Assembly: GCA_009602725.1 (NCBI GenBank)
Contig: WELB01000065.1
Coordinates: 381,874-394,478, forward strand
Length of the DNA stretch: 12,605 bases
Reading direction: 5' to 3'
Source: Spirogloea muscicola
Taxonomy: Eukaryota; Streptophyta; Zygnematophyceae; Spirogloeales; Spirogloeaceae
Within the stretch, counting starts at the first letter, position 1; each line of letters begins with the position of its first letter. The notes under the pieces are model-generated. The model did not search any database. It was not told where the DNA came from and was given only the letters and a program-made list of their open reading frames with translations. Shown piece by piece: positions 1 through 10,300 of this stretch. A program made the translations under genes and the position numbers.

Positions 1-307
1 CTTCTCATTCTTCGGCTTTGGACATTGTCCATTCTTTTTGGGCTGGCTTTGCCAGCCCCTCTTTCTTTATGGGCGAGCCTTCTTCTTTCGCGGGTCGTTG
101 GCGCCTGCAGAGAAGAAAAGAAGCAGAGCCCCATTTATGATGAAGTTCACTGCGGCCTCCGCACCTGGCACTCATCCTGTTGCTGACACGGGGGAATCGG
201 AGTGTGCATTAAGGGATGGAGGGCCTGAGTGGCCAAGTCCTAAGGGCAAGGACAATTGACACTGGGGTAATACGAGTGCCATGTCTGCTTAGCCTGTGGC
301 TCCGCAA
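1..307. other. Upstream region, no supported gene
   Basis: This stretch precedes the first plausible ATG of the ABC-F gene at 308 and would hold its promoter and 5' leader. I see no clear TATA box and no coding sequence with recognisable protein content. The plus-frame opening at 38-259 is not conserved-looking. Two small hairpin sequences sit near the left edge (see separate entry). It could also include the end of a neighbouring gene outside the window. Confidence 0.4.
20..58. repeat. Two adjacent short inverted repeats
   Basis: Positions 20-30 read GGAC-ATT-GTCC. Positions 40-58 read GGGCTGGC-TTT-GCCAGCCC, a perfect 8-bp GC-rich stem with a 3-base loop. Both could fold as small hairpins in DNA or RNA. 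No function can be assigned. Short perfect inverted repeats do occur by chance. Confidence 0.45.
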
Positions 308-490
308 ATGAAGTCCTTATCAATCTCTGCATGCACCTGGCCGGCTTATGAAGCCGCTCCTTCAAATATCAGCAGCCGCAGTGCTCCTTTGATTGCGCCT
401 GGCATCTCGGCGCTCGCTGCGGCGCCACCTGCGGCGCGGGAGGCGGGCACGGGCCGCGCGCAGGCCGCTGGCTCTGGCGGCGAGGCCCAG
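308..490 (+). CDS. Putative transit-peptide exon of the ABC-F gene
   Basis: ATG at 308 opens 61 codons rich in Ser and Ala with few acidic residues, starting [18 protein letters not shown], as plastid transit peptides do. It ends at a good donor, CAG|GTAGCC at 490/491. The following coding segment has no in-frame ATG and is closed upstream by TAG at 492-494, so an upstream exon is required. However, this exon ends in phase 0, while the acceptor at 548-549 needs one leftover base, so the join is out of frame by one nucleotide. Possible causes are a sequencing error in the GC-rich or homopolymer stretch, a non-consensus splice site, or a different first exon. Confidence 0.4.
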
Positions 491-3400
491 GTAGCCTGCG
501 GCGGCGGCGGCCGCTAGCGTTTTTTTTTTTTTTTTTTTTGCGCCGCCAGCGCCGGGCCGGACGTCCGGCGGCGGCGGCGGCGGCGGCGGCGACGTCCTCC
601 TGACCGCCGAGGGCCTCGGCAAGTCCTTCGACGGCCTGCGGGACCTCTTCGACGGCCTGGACCTCACCGTCGCGCGCGGCCAGAAGATCGGCCTGCTCGG
701 CCCCAACGGCAGCGGCAAGAGCACCCTCCTCCGCGTGCTCACCGGCCGCGACGCCCCCGACCGCGGCTCCGTCGTGCTGCGCAAGGCCGTCTCCGTCGGC
801 TACCTCGCGCAGGTGCCAAGCTCCTTCTCACCTGCAACTCTCAATCAACTCCAAAGCCCTAGACCCAAAACCCTGTCCTGTGATCTTAGTAAGGATAATA
901 GTGAAGTTGTATTGGCCCAACTCTCAATCCAATCTCCAAAGCCCTGGACCCAGAACCCTTTCGTGTGTCTAAGGAAATTGTGGTGAAGTTGTCACTGGGT
1001 TTTGTAACAATCGCTGGTTTTCATGGAAGATCTGATGTCATATCACGAAGGTATTGCATACGTTACAAGGAGTCACTGAGCACCACCCAGAACCCTGTCT
1101 TGTGACTTTCAATACATTGTAGTGATGTCGTTTCGCTGAGCTCTGTAATGATATCTGGTTGTCACTGAAGATCTGATCGCATATCACGAAGGTATTGCAT
1201 ACACTAGGAGTCACTGAGCACGACATGCATAATTGGTGTTGCGCTGTGGGCGGTAGGAGCCGGAGCTGAACTCCGAGCTCTCGGTGCTTGAGGTGGTGCT
1301 CGCGGCCGAGACCCCCATCATGGCTGCCGTGCGCGAGTACGAGATGAGCGTCGTGAGGGCGAGCGCCATGCAAGGCCGCGAGGAGGAGCGGATCGCGCAG
1401 GCCGCCCTGGACCGTATGAACGCCCTCCAGGCGTGGGACGTCGCCAGCGAGGCCGAGAAGGTCCTCCAGATGCTTGGCGTTGGCTTCACTGATCGCAAGG
1501 TGCGCTACACTCATGCCAACCGCGTGCACTGAGCTTGCAGGCAAATATGACGGCCCTTGGAAGGCCTTAGAAGAGCTACATTCCAAAACCCTCCTCATCT
1601 CCTCATCTGATTTGGATACTCCATTGCATGAGTCTACCGTCAGCCTTGCCATCTTTCAGTAGCATCGACTAGGAGCAGGAGCAGGAGCCGGAGAATGTGG
1701 AGCCCTTTAAGTGAACAAGACTGTTGAATCAGCTCTTGCCTCTAACTGCACCATCATGTGGATCATATGGTAGTCCACGCATTCCTCGTCCACTCGTACG
1801 CTCCAGTATGATACTAAACGACAGTTGACTACAACTCTTCTTACCTCCTCATCTGGAATCAATAGGTGGGGACTCTCAGTGGCGGTCAGAAGAAGCGGGT
1901 TGCCATGGCCTCCACGCTCTTGGCAAAGCCGGAGCTTGTTGTGCTGGACGTAAGGCATCTCCCATCCTTCCCACAGGAGAAGATCGTTATGCGATCAAGT
2001 TGGTCGTGGAATGTGATGACGGTGTCAGTGTGACAGCTGAAGAGACAGCCAGGACTGCTAGGACCACAGTGGCATCTCGTGAAAAAGTGATAAGACAGTA
2101 GCTGAGTTGCTGTACATCTACTCGAGAAAGTGACATGGAGCCTGTCATTCTGCAGGAGCCCACAAATCACATGGATGTGCACATGATTGAGTGGATGGAG
2201 CGACTCCTCAGTGACCCTGCACTTGCTGTTCTTCTGGTGATGCACCCTTCATCTGAACCAGAAGGAGAAGATGGAGTCTTCATCTCTTCTGCGGATAACA
2301 GTCGAGACTGACAGAAGCCTGTGATTGTGAAGATTCTAGGCCTAAAAATTGAGCAGGTTAGCTGGTGTAACGGGCAGCTGCCCTTCCCATGCTAATTTGT
2401 ACTTACATGGCTACTTCAAGTTCCACGCAGGTGACACACGATCGCTATTTCCTAGACAAGGTGTGCAACGAGATGGTGGAGCTGGACAAAGGAAAGGCCT
2501 TCCGGCACACCGGCAACTACAGCTGCTTCCTGGCGAACCGGGGGCAGCGGCTTGCAGACGAGGAGGCCGCCATTGGGCGAGCCGAGACTGTTCTGAGGAA
2601 AGAGGCGGAGTGGATGAGAAGGCAACCCAAGGTACGCGTTCCTGAAGCATGTATAGCCTTGTACATTCTCGATCGTTCCGTTCTATGGTCAATGCATGAC
2701 TGAGCGCGGTCCTCAGTGATGCCTGCCTACGATTGAGAACGGGGGTTAGCTCTTAAGCTCATAAATTATTGAACTTGTAGGTTGTTGATGGCATCTGATC
2801 TGCATCTGATCTGATGTCCATTTTCTCTCGTGGATTGCATGATAGTAGTACATGGTATCGCCGTCGAGTCTCTCCATGGCCAAACGAGTCTTTCTGTTGC
2901 CAGCTTATGATGTGGCACTTTCATTGCAGGCCAGGAGCACCAAAAGCAGGTCAAGAATTGACCGCTTCCATACTCTGACCCAACAAGCGGATAGAGGCAA
3001 AAAGGCAGAGGACCTCCAGATGGAGTTGGGGGAAGCAAGGCTTGGTACCAAGGTGCTGGCTATGAAGAACGCCACTGCGAAAAGGGGTGACAGGACCATA
3101 TTTCAATCGTTCAGGTGAGACTGTGGCGATTGGTGACAGTGTTTCTGTATTCTCACATCTGACTGAATGTTGCCCGCTACAGTACCTTGAGCATGGCTTG
3201 ATCAGTGTGAAGAACTTGCCTTAGTTCGTTAATAGAAGAAGCAGCATATTTGAATATTGGCATGCATTTGGCATGGCAACAGTCACGAATTTGGTAGGGG
3301 GGAGCGTATAGGGGTGGTTGGGCGGAACGGCGTTGGCAAGTCCACGGTCAGTCAATTTTACTTCTACATGCAAAATAATCAACCGACTATTCAGCATTGT

Positions 3401-5821
3401 CTGCGCCCTTTAGCTCTATACCTCTGTGATAATCTGGCAGCAGTGAGGTTGACATCAATCTGCGGCAGGAATTTTTCTCACTGTCATTCCTCACTGTCAA
3501 ACATGAGTTATGAGCCTGATTGCAAGCCCCTGTGATTCACAAAGCTGCAGCACAAGTTGAGGCTTACAGAATGGCAATACCTTTTGCAGTTCTTGGAGGC
3601 CCTTGCAGGGGAGTTGCTGTTGGAGCAAGGGGAAAGGGATCCTGGCGAGACTCTGGTATGATCCAAACACTGTCAGGCCTTGTTTCAAGGGTGAGCAATG
3701 TCCAGTGGGTGAAAGGCTCCAGCACTGGCAGCTTGAGTGAATTGCTTCACTGCACCACAATAGGTGCCATCCTGTGTTAAATATTGATTGGCACATAGAG
3801 AATTAGGACTCAGGGCACGATGTGATAAAGGAAGGTGCCATGTATCAGTGAGCATATAAGGTACTTGACGGACTTTCATTACCCTGCAGGCTCTTGCCTT
3901 CTACAAGCAGCAGACTCCTGCCATCCCCGACGATATGAGGGTTATTGACTATGCCAGACAGTTTGGAGAGACTGTGGCAATTGGGAAAGAGGCAAGTGGG
4001 GGTTTCCAGGGCGCTGGTTCTCATGAGAAGGAGGTTGTGACGGCAGTCAGCTTGTTGGAGCGATTTGGATTCTCCCGCAGCAAGCAGTACGACTTGTGAG
4101 AACCCCCAACAGCTCCTTGAGCTCGCGCGATACGCTGAAATCTGCAGGACCATGCAGGATGAAGAGCAACCATGTCAAGTTGCAGTAGCCAAGAAGTGAA
4201 CGAGGGGGTTCGACAAATTTGTTGCCGGCCTTTTCAGACTTGGTTTTTTCATCTCATTTCTTGTGTGTGTGCATGGCATCAGTGCAAGCAAGCTCAGTGG
4301 AGGAGAGAGAAGGCGGCTATATCTTGCCACGCTTCTGATGCAGAGGCCGAACTTCCTCCTGCTGGACGAGCCCACCAATGACCTCGACCTTTCCACTATT
4401 GAGGTACAGTGAGCGTTAGTCGTTCACCTTACACAGCCCCAATGTATACTGCGTGTACACTAGGGCTGTTAGAGATCAATGAGTTCACGGTGTTTAAGTA
4501 TGCTCTTGGCATGTCCACCTGCAGGGCACCTTTAGTTATCAAGTTTGTTATCTGTTAGTTCTCTTGAAGACATATTGACTGCACGGCGTTGTTAGGTCTG
4601 CTCTTAGCACCCTCAGTTGCTGAAATGACAAGAAGCTGGCTCTTTTTCTCTAAAAATGTGCTGATGTAGTCGTGCCTAGCAATGACTAGGCCTTGGAGTC
4701 CTTTCTCGAGGCTTTTGAGGGGTGCATTGTGGTGGTGTCCCATGACCGTGCATTTATGGACAATGTGACCTCGAGACTTTTTGTCTTGGAGGGCAACGCA
4801 AGCATACAGCTGTATGATGGGTCGTACACGGAGTATGTTGAAGATGCCATGAAGCGGGATAAGGAGGCCGAGAGAGAAAGCAAGAGGCAGCCAGCAAGTA
4901 TGCCATCCAGCACCGATTATCACCTGGATCTTCAGTCTCACACTGTGATACTATTCTGATCAAATTAGTGGCAAATATGTCTTTCAATCAATTAGTGATC
5001 ACCCATCAGCCTCAAGCACTGCTGATTGCTGTGCATCGATCATGACACACCTTCTTGCAGATGGTCAAGGACGTGTAGCTGCTTCAAGTGCTCAAGTTGG
5101 TAGTCAAGCAAGTGCCGTAGCCAAAGTGAAGAAGGCAAGTGGGGAGAAAAGATTGTCCTACATGGAGAAGAAAGAGTATGAGGTACTGGATGTCCTGCAG
5201 TCTGTTTTCGTATGAATGTTGAAGCCTTCAGCTACGTAGTCGTACTTGTCTCCATCTTGTAGCAAGGAGCTGTCATCAGGATGAAGCCTAGATCAGCCTT
5301 TGGCTTTGAGCTTTGCAATGTCTGAAATACAGGGATTGGAGAAGGAGATTGAGAGACTTGGACTCCAAAAATTGAAGCTAGAGCGGGAGCTTGAGGTTGA
5401 TACAGCAGACTACGAGAAGCTGAGCTCGCTTGGGCAGAAGATAGCAGTTGTCATGGCTGACATTGACAAGAAGGTGTGTCTGATGGATGCATCACTTATA
5501 CAAGCATGTCATCTGTGACATATTATTCATGACATAAGATTTGTCTATGCTACTGGCTGTGCTGAGCAGAGAGGATGTTAGTCCTGCTTCTTGCCCACGA
5601 GTTTATCATCATTATTTGTGCAAGGTCCTTGGCTCTGAAGAGCCCCAACATCTACGCTCACAATCACTCAGCATCCTGGATGCTGAGTTGGTTGGTACTT
5701 TGATGCTATATTTAGCCACCTGCATAAGATCTTCCATTAAGTGCTGTACTGATTTTCAACGATTTCATTTGCTATGCAGACGGAACGGTGGTTGGAGCTT
5801 GCAGAGATAGCGGAAGCTTGA
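308..5821 (+). CDS. ABC-F family ATPase, Uup/ABCF5 type, multi-exon
   Basis: This is a soluble twin-ATPase of the ABC-F family, with no membrane segments. By family knowledge such proteins bind the ribosomal E site and rescue or modulate translation; the bacterial relatives are Uup and EttA. Fourteen exons join with GT-AG sites and consistent phases: 550-812, 1257-1499, 1866-1949, 2156-2236, 2431-2631, 2930-3114, 3283-3346, 3590-3655, 3890-4095, 4283-4403, 4690-4897, 5061-5182, 5333-5473 and 5780-5821. They encode about 675 residues ending at TGA 5819-5821. A putative transit-peptide exon (308-490) would bring the total near 735. The interdomain linker and the C-terminal coiled coil after domain 2 favour the Uup type over GCN20-type cytosolic ABC-F. 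Plastid location is inferred. The family call is firm; the first exon is not. Confidence 0.93.
491..549 (+). other. Candidate short intron with 20-T tract
   Basis: A run of 20 T (520-539) lies directly before GCGCCGCCAG, giving a textbook polypyrimidine tract and CAG acceptor at 547-549. With the donor at 491 the intron would be only 59 bases, far shorter than the other introns here (150-444). The T run lies between two very GC-rich blocks and is followed by a GGC repeat encoding eight glycines (567-590). All of these are error-prone for sequencing. Confidence 0.45.
550..2445 (+). other. ABC-F nucleotide-binding domain 1 (five exons)
   Basis: Exon 550-812 carries a Gly run, then [11 protein letters not shown], the Walker A motif GPNGSGKST (699-725) and the Q-loop YLAQ at the splice junction. 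Exon 1257-1499 holds the helical arm region between Q-loop and signature. Exon 1866-1949 carries the signature LSGGQ (1875-1889) and the start of Walker B, LVVLD. Exon 2156-2236 continues EPTNHMD, including the catalytic glutamate. Exon 2431-2631 opens with the H-loop VTHDR. All catalytic motifs are intact, so this site should hydrolyse ATP. Every splice junction inside this domain is phase 0. Confidence 0.93.
862..1222. repeat. Degenerate tandem repeat inside intron 1
   Basis: The 444-base intron (813-1256) contains three imperfect units. Each starts with ACCCA(A/G)AACCCT, at about 862, 949 and 1086. Units 2 and 3 also share AGATCTGAT and TATCACGAAGGTATTGCATAC at a spacing of 141 bases, and both end in AGTCACTGAGCAC (about 980-1085 and 1119-1222). 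The first two units are preceded by matching copies of TCCAAAGCCCT. The units differ by many substitutions and small gaps, so the array is old. No coding potential was seen. Confidence 0.75.
2446..3282 (+). other. Interdomain linker exons of the ABC-F protein
   Basis: The rest of exon 2431-2631 encodes the glycine-tyrosine turn [15 protein letters not shown] and an acidic-basic helix ending [10 protein letters not shown]. Exon 2930-3114 continues [13 protein letters not shown] and a second charged helix. This is the ABC-F linker that, in studied relatives, reaches toward the peptidyl-tRNA. The intron between (2632-2929) splits the motif [16 protein letters not shown]. Exon 2930-3114 ends in phase 2 (AG|) and the next exon begins with the completing T at 3283. 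Confidence 0.9.
3283..4897 (+). other. ABC-F nucleotide-binding domain 2 (five exons)
   Basis: Exon 3283-3346 is only 64 bases and carries [16 protein letters not shown], with Walker A at 3320-3346. Exon 3590-3655 is 66 bases (22 codons) and has no ATG of its own; it supplies [16 protein letters not shown]. Exon 3890-4095 gives the Q-loop region [19 protein letters not shown] and the following helical region. Exon 4283-4403 has the signature LSGGE (4293-4307) and Walker B with catalytic Glu, [11 protein letters not shown] (4353-4388). Exon 4690-4897 has the H-loop VVVSHDR and the C-terminal subdomain [11 protein letters not shown]. All motifs are intact. Confidence 0.92.
4898..5821 (+). other. 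C-terminal linker and coiled coil of the ABC-F protein
   Basis: Exon 5061-5182 encodes a Ser/Ala/Gln-rich low-complexity spacer, then [17 protein letters not shown]. Exon 5333-5473 encodes the heptad-like [19 protein letters not shown] and [13 protein letters not shown]. Exon 5780-5821 is a 42-base terminal exon, [13 protein letters not shown] followed by TGA. This arrangement (basic spacer, KLSYxEKKEYE, two antiparallel helices, ERWLEL) matches the Uup C-terminal domain, which binds nucleic acid in the bacterial protein. It separates this gene from ABC-F types without that tail. Confidence 0.88.
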
Positions 5822-5888
5822 GAATATGAGCACAATTTGGACAGTGTGGCGCTGCTTGGGCAGAGACTTGCAGCTGGGCATTGAGAAG
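5822..5888 (+). pseudogene. Coiled-coil-like remnant after the ABC-F stop codon
   Basis: Directly after TGA 5819-5821 and in the same frame, the sequence reads EYEHNLDSVALLGQRLAAGH and then another TGA at 5882-5884. This resembles [13 protein letters not shown] in exon 5333-5473, including a shared CTTGGGCAGA core in the DNA. After a one-base shift the text continues LGIEKQA before a stop. It may be a decayed copy of the C-terminal exon or an older, longer tail cut short by the TGA. Chance similarity of short helical segments is also possible. Confidence 0.45.
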
Positions 5889-7372
5889 CAAGCTTAAGGC
5901 CAAGCAGGTGACAGGTTGGTGCATAATTAGCCCCGCAACTCTTTCAGCATGTGTAACAGCCCAGCATGGTCTGCCTCCCTTCTGTTTCCTGCATCATCCA
6001 GAACTGTGACATGTCAAGTACATACCTTCAAAAGTGTCCCAAAGTCAACATAGAGCAATACGTAAACATGTGCTGGGCTTTGTTCTAGAAACATATAGTT
6101 ATCTGCTTGCTACGAAGGCATTTGAGATGCTAGTCAGCACTTCAATTGTCAATTATCATGGTCAGCCAAGTGCACCCGGCTCAAACTCAAGACTACTGGC
6201 CTACATTGTAGTACACAGGTTGCTTGTCTGAAGTGTCCTTTGTGGGTCTATGCTGCACCAAGAAAGGTGCAGTATAATTCGTTAACTGCTAAAACGTAGG
6301 CCACAAACTTGCATTCCTGATTATTAAACTCCATTGTTGGCCCTCCTTTTATGTGTCAGGAAGCCCCGCAGGACAGGCAACCGCATGCTGCCAGGCCTCC
6401 AAGGTCAGGCATTGTGGAGACATTGGAGTATTCTTCTGGTGCAAGAGTGCTGGATGGCAGCGAGCTCCCATAAATGCCTGGTCTTATGTTCGATATGGCC
6501 TCTAGAGAGTGTTTACATCTTGGGTACCACATGCCTGACTCCATCAGCTGGGCCTCAACATGGCATCCATGGACTTGAACCCTGAGAATCCATATCATGG
6601 CCGAAGCCCGAAGCCTGACCTCTCTGGCCCTTCCCTGTGCCTTTAAGCTCTGGCGCTGCATGATTGACCGGCCGGTCGAGCACCTAGAAGCTGCCTCTGA
6701 TATTGCGCAACACAATCCTCTTATCTCCAGCACAGCCGTTAATGACGGGTTATTGAGCAGCCCACGGACCCTAAGGCTGGACAGGAGCGACCTTCTGCCC
6801 CTTAGCTAAGCTTCACTGCCACTTTGTAGCTTCAGCAAGACATTTGTCCAAGTAGCAAAAATAGAAGGCCTTGGCAGTCCCCTTCTCAACAAAGACAACA
6901 ATCTTCGAGCAATTACAGTTTCGCTTTTACAAGACTTAAAAGAGAACAAGTGACAATTGAGTATCAGTAGCGAGGAGAGTTGCTCCTCTCTATCCTTGTC
7001 TTATTGTCGTGCTCCTTCCTGAAGGCAGGCGCCAGAGGCAGCGGCCTGCTCTCAGTTTCCCTACCCAACCTCATCGTAGCTTCGTCAGCCAGCTTCTTAC
7101 AAGTATGGCACAAGACAATACTGCGCTCTTGCATTGCACTTGCAACTTGAATAATATCAGTCCACCTGCAGTTTGGGCAAGTGCTTCAGTTCCAACATTG
7201 ACTTGTATAAGCATCTTATGGAGGCAGGGGATCAAATAGTGGCAGACATTGGCTCACACACAAAAGAATACTGCACATCCAATTTCAGCTCATCTCTGAA
7301 ACCTCTGATGATATAAATTTTACCAGCTGGATGTGACAGCTATAACAGAGCGCTCAGTGGACATTGGTATAA
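5889..7372. other. Convergent intergenic region, no gene seen
   Basis: This span of about 1.5 kb lies between the stop codons of the two facing genes and must hold both 3' UTRs. TGTAA, a common poly(A) signal in green algae, occurs at 5952-5956 on the + strand, about 130 bases after the ABC-F stop. On the - strand the same motif (TTACA as printed) occurs at 7097-7101, 6927-6931 and 6913-6917. The open frames here (for example 6356-6733 on -) have no recognisable motif and no supporting splice structure. A perfect 12-base palindrome, GACCGGCCGGTC, is at 6666-6677. Confidence 0.55.
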
Positions 7373-10300
7373 CTACACTGCAGACATTGTTGACAATATT
7401 TGTACATGAAGCGAGAAAACCCACCGTTTTGCTTCGTGGAAAGCCTGCATGAGCCACTTATAGCTTGATGCATTGGGCAACAGCCCGTCCTTCCAGATGT
7501 GCCCCATGATGCCCGATGCCTCTTGATACTTCCCAGTCACCGCATACCTGCAGCATAAATATATTGAATGGCTTCAGCAATGCTCTATGAGACCCAAGTG
7601 TGAGTTCATGGTATGATTGGAAGCCAGCTCTGCTAGATTAAGAAAGTATCAAAAGAGCGATAACATGTACACAGTATTGGTTCTGAAGTAAAGTCAAGGA
7701 ACACGAAAGCTTACGCCTGGAGCAGAGAGTCATAGTTGCCTGCTGTCAGCTTCAGTCCTCCGGCTCTAACCATATTGAAGATCTTAAGGGTCTTGGCTAC
7801 ATCTCCATGTGAAGCGTACGACTTTCCCAGCAGCGCATATGTGGTGGCAGTGACTGGCATGCCCCTGGCCTTCATTGCGCCGACCACCTCCTGCATGTCA
7901 GACGCTCACGGGCCTTGATATGGGTTGCATATTGAGACTGTTATACGGAAAAGTCCCACTGATTCTTTATGATTTTGCTCTGTGCTCATGCCAAGACATG
8001 ACGATGCAGTTCAAGGGACATTCCCATCATGTTACCCCAGTGCAACCTCTCCTGCACACCAGTGCAACCTCTCAAGCACATTAACTATCAGCCAAGTCGA
8101 GTCATATCCACAGCGGTGAGGTAATGACCAAAATCACAGTATCTCACCTCGCACTTGGCTGAATTGCCAGCGGCACTGTGGGCTTCGAGTAGGGCAGTGA
8201 GCGAGGCCCCATCTGGCTGCATGCGGTCCTCGTCCATTCTTCTCATCAAGTCCTCAGCCTTTTCAGACAAGCCTGCCTGTCACATAAGCAATTGATGTTA
8301 AAATCAGCAACAGAAGCAAAGCAAAGGCCATCAGACCTGTAAACTAGGACTGTCACATGCTGTCTGCTTTACACTGATATGTGTGTTATGCAAGCACCTC
8401 ATGAATTGTGATGCTTTGCTTTCTGCAAGAGAAAAGTGAATTGTGAATCCTTCCATATGTTCCACTGTATGACTGTGTGCAATGCACGTACTTCTTGACG
8501 AGCTTCTACACAGTTGGTCCAAGACGAGTAGAGGTGAATGAAGTGTTGACCTTGCCATAGACCTCCAGCAGGGAGTTGTACATCTCTAGACTGGGGAAGA
8601 ACCCGCGCTCTGCAGCCTGCCTCACAACCTCCTCCACGTCCTGCCATTGCTCGTCGCGCCCATAAGCAGCGACGAGATTCCGAAAGGTTGTCTTGTTGGG
8701 TTCCAGGCCCCGCCGGAGCATCTTGTTGTAGCACGCCACCGCGGCCCGTCCTTGACCACCCCGCGAGAGTGCGTTGATGAGCAGGTTGAATGTGGAGACT
8801 GTGGGTGGGTACCCTGCCGTCTGCATCTCCTCAAAGACGAGCACTGCTGTCTCATGGTCTCCTGCCTGGAAGCAAGAGCCATGAGGAAAATGAGAAAGAA
8901 ACAGGGCACCAAGCTTAGGTTAGCGAACTATCGCCTAGGCCTTAAGCCTGAATTCTTGGTTAAGGTCATCGAATCAAAGTCCATTTGCTCAACAATTCTG
9001 ACCGTACTTCCTTGACTCCAAATTATCGCAGAGCAAGCTCATTGATTGTGCAACCACTATGGAAGTTGGGAACTAGAAATCTAGACGCCTGCCAAGGACC
9101 AAATAGCACTTCTACATGGTGCCAACCAGGTTGCTTTGCTCTGATCATACAATACATTAGATGCTCTGCGAGAACTTGACCAAGGATGATATTGAGTCAA
9201 GGACAGAGGTGAAGCTACTGAAGCACAAGAGTGTGGAGCCAGGTCAGAGGCCTAGCTACCTTAGCCAGAATGTCGAGGAGAGTGGAATAAAGCATGGCGT
9301 CAGCGCGGCAGCCCTCCTGCTGCATTGTCCTCAAGACGTTCAGAGCCTTCTTCGTCAGCCCGTCCCGTCCATACGCCTTGATCATCGCGCTATACGTCCA
9401 TGCGTTCGGCGTGAAGCTGCATATGTGTGGACCTGGACAAGGGTCGTCAAGACCCTGCGCGCAAGTGTCTGCATTGCATGAAAGTATCGCCTTGTCCTGC
9501 ATGCATTCAGATGGTGCTCACAGACTCAATTGCAGGGTCTGGGAATGAAGGCTAGGCTATGGCTTTCCCTTTCTATTGAAAAATCTTCAAGTCTGAGCAA
9601 TAGTGCAGGAACTCCAACCAGTACAAGACATTACTTGAAGGTCAGCTGACCTTCATACGGTCTTACACAATAGGCTAAATTGTATGCTCAATATCTGAGA
9701 TCTGAAGTAGTGAAGCCTGCAATAATGTTCCTCAGAGAACTTACCCTTTACGGCGGAGCTCGTTGAGCGTCTGCTGGGCCATGTCCCAGAGTCCAAGGCG
9801 GGCATAGGACTCAAGCAAGGCATTGTAAGCCTTGAGATCCGGTTGGTGCCCTGCAGCCTGCATCTCCTCAAACATCTCCTGGGCGCCGGCCTGGTGGCCC
9901 TCGCGCGCGTACGCACTCAGCATCGTGCTGTACAGGATCATGTCTGCTTGCAGGCCATCGCGCCTGCAGAGCAGAGAGAGCGTAGAAGGAGAGGAGGTGA
10001 GGAGTTAGGAGGAGACAGAAGGCAAGACGGAGCAGGGGCGCCATGAGGGAGTAGCTTATACTTAAAGCACCTGAACGCAATCGAAACCGAAACAAAACTC
10101 GAATCAATCCAACACGTATTGCTGTAGATTTTGTAACGTTTGTATCTTGTAACATTTCCTGTCTTAGTCCGTGACTGAGCCGTGAGTAGCGGACCGCATG
10201 CCGTCGAAGATGGCGCGGATCTGCTCCAGAGGCATGCCGCCTCTGGCGCAGGCGTGGATGACAGAGCCGTAGAGGATCGTGTCGGGCTGCACGCCCTCCC

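Noticed and set aside
38-259. Plus-strand 73-codon frame at the left edge
   Set aside because: No recognisable motif, no splice support and mixed composition; it could be leader sequence.
362-784. 140-codon minus-strand frame across the ABC-F first exons
   Set aside because: It is the antisense of the GC-rich Walker A exon; its poly-Lys and poly-Pro runs are just the T run and GGC repeat read backwards.
1038-1652. 204-codon minus-strand frame
   Set aside because: It is the antisense of coding exon 1257-1499 extended through intron repeats; the plus strand gives the conserved ABC-F arm region.
1589-1860. Repeated CCTCCTCATCT near 1589 and 1846 in intron 2
   Set aside because: Short pyrimidine-rich similarity at polypyrimidine tracts; too short to call a repeat.
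6034-6231. 65-codon plus-strand frame in the 3' intergenic region
   Set aside because: No motif recognised and no splice connection to the ABC-F exons.
6356-6733. 125-codon minus-strand frame in the convergent intergenic region
   Set aside because: Cys-rich without spacing typical of a zinc finger, no homology recognised, and overlapped by equally long plus frames; most likely chance.
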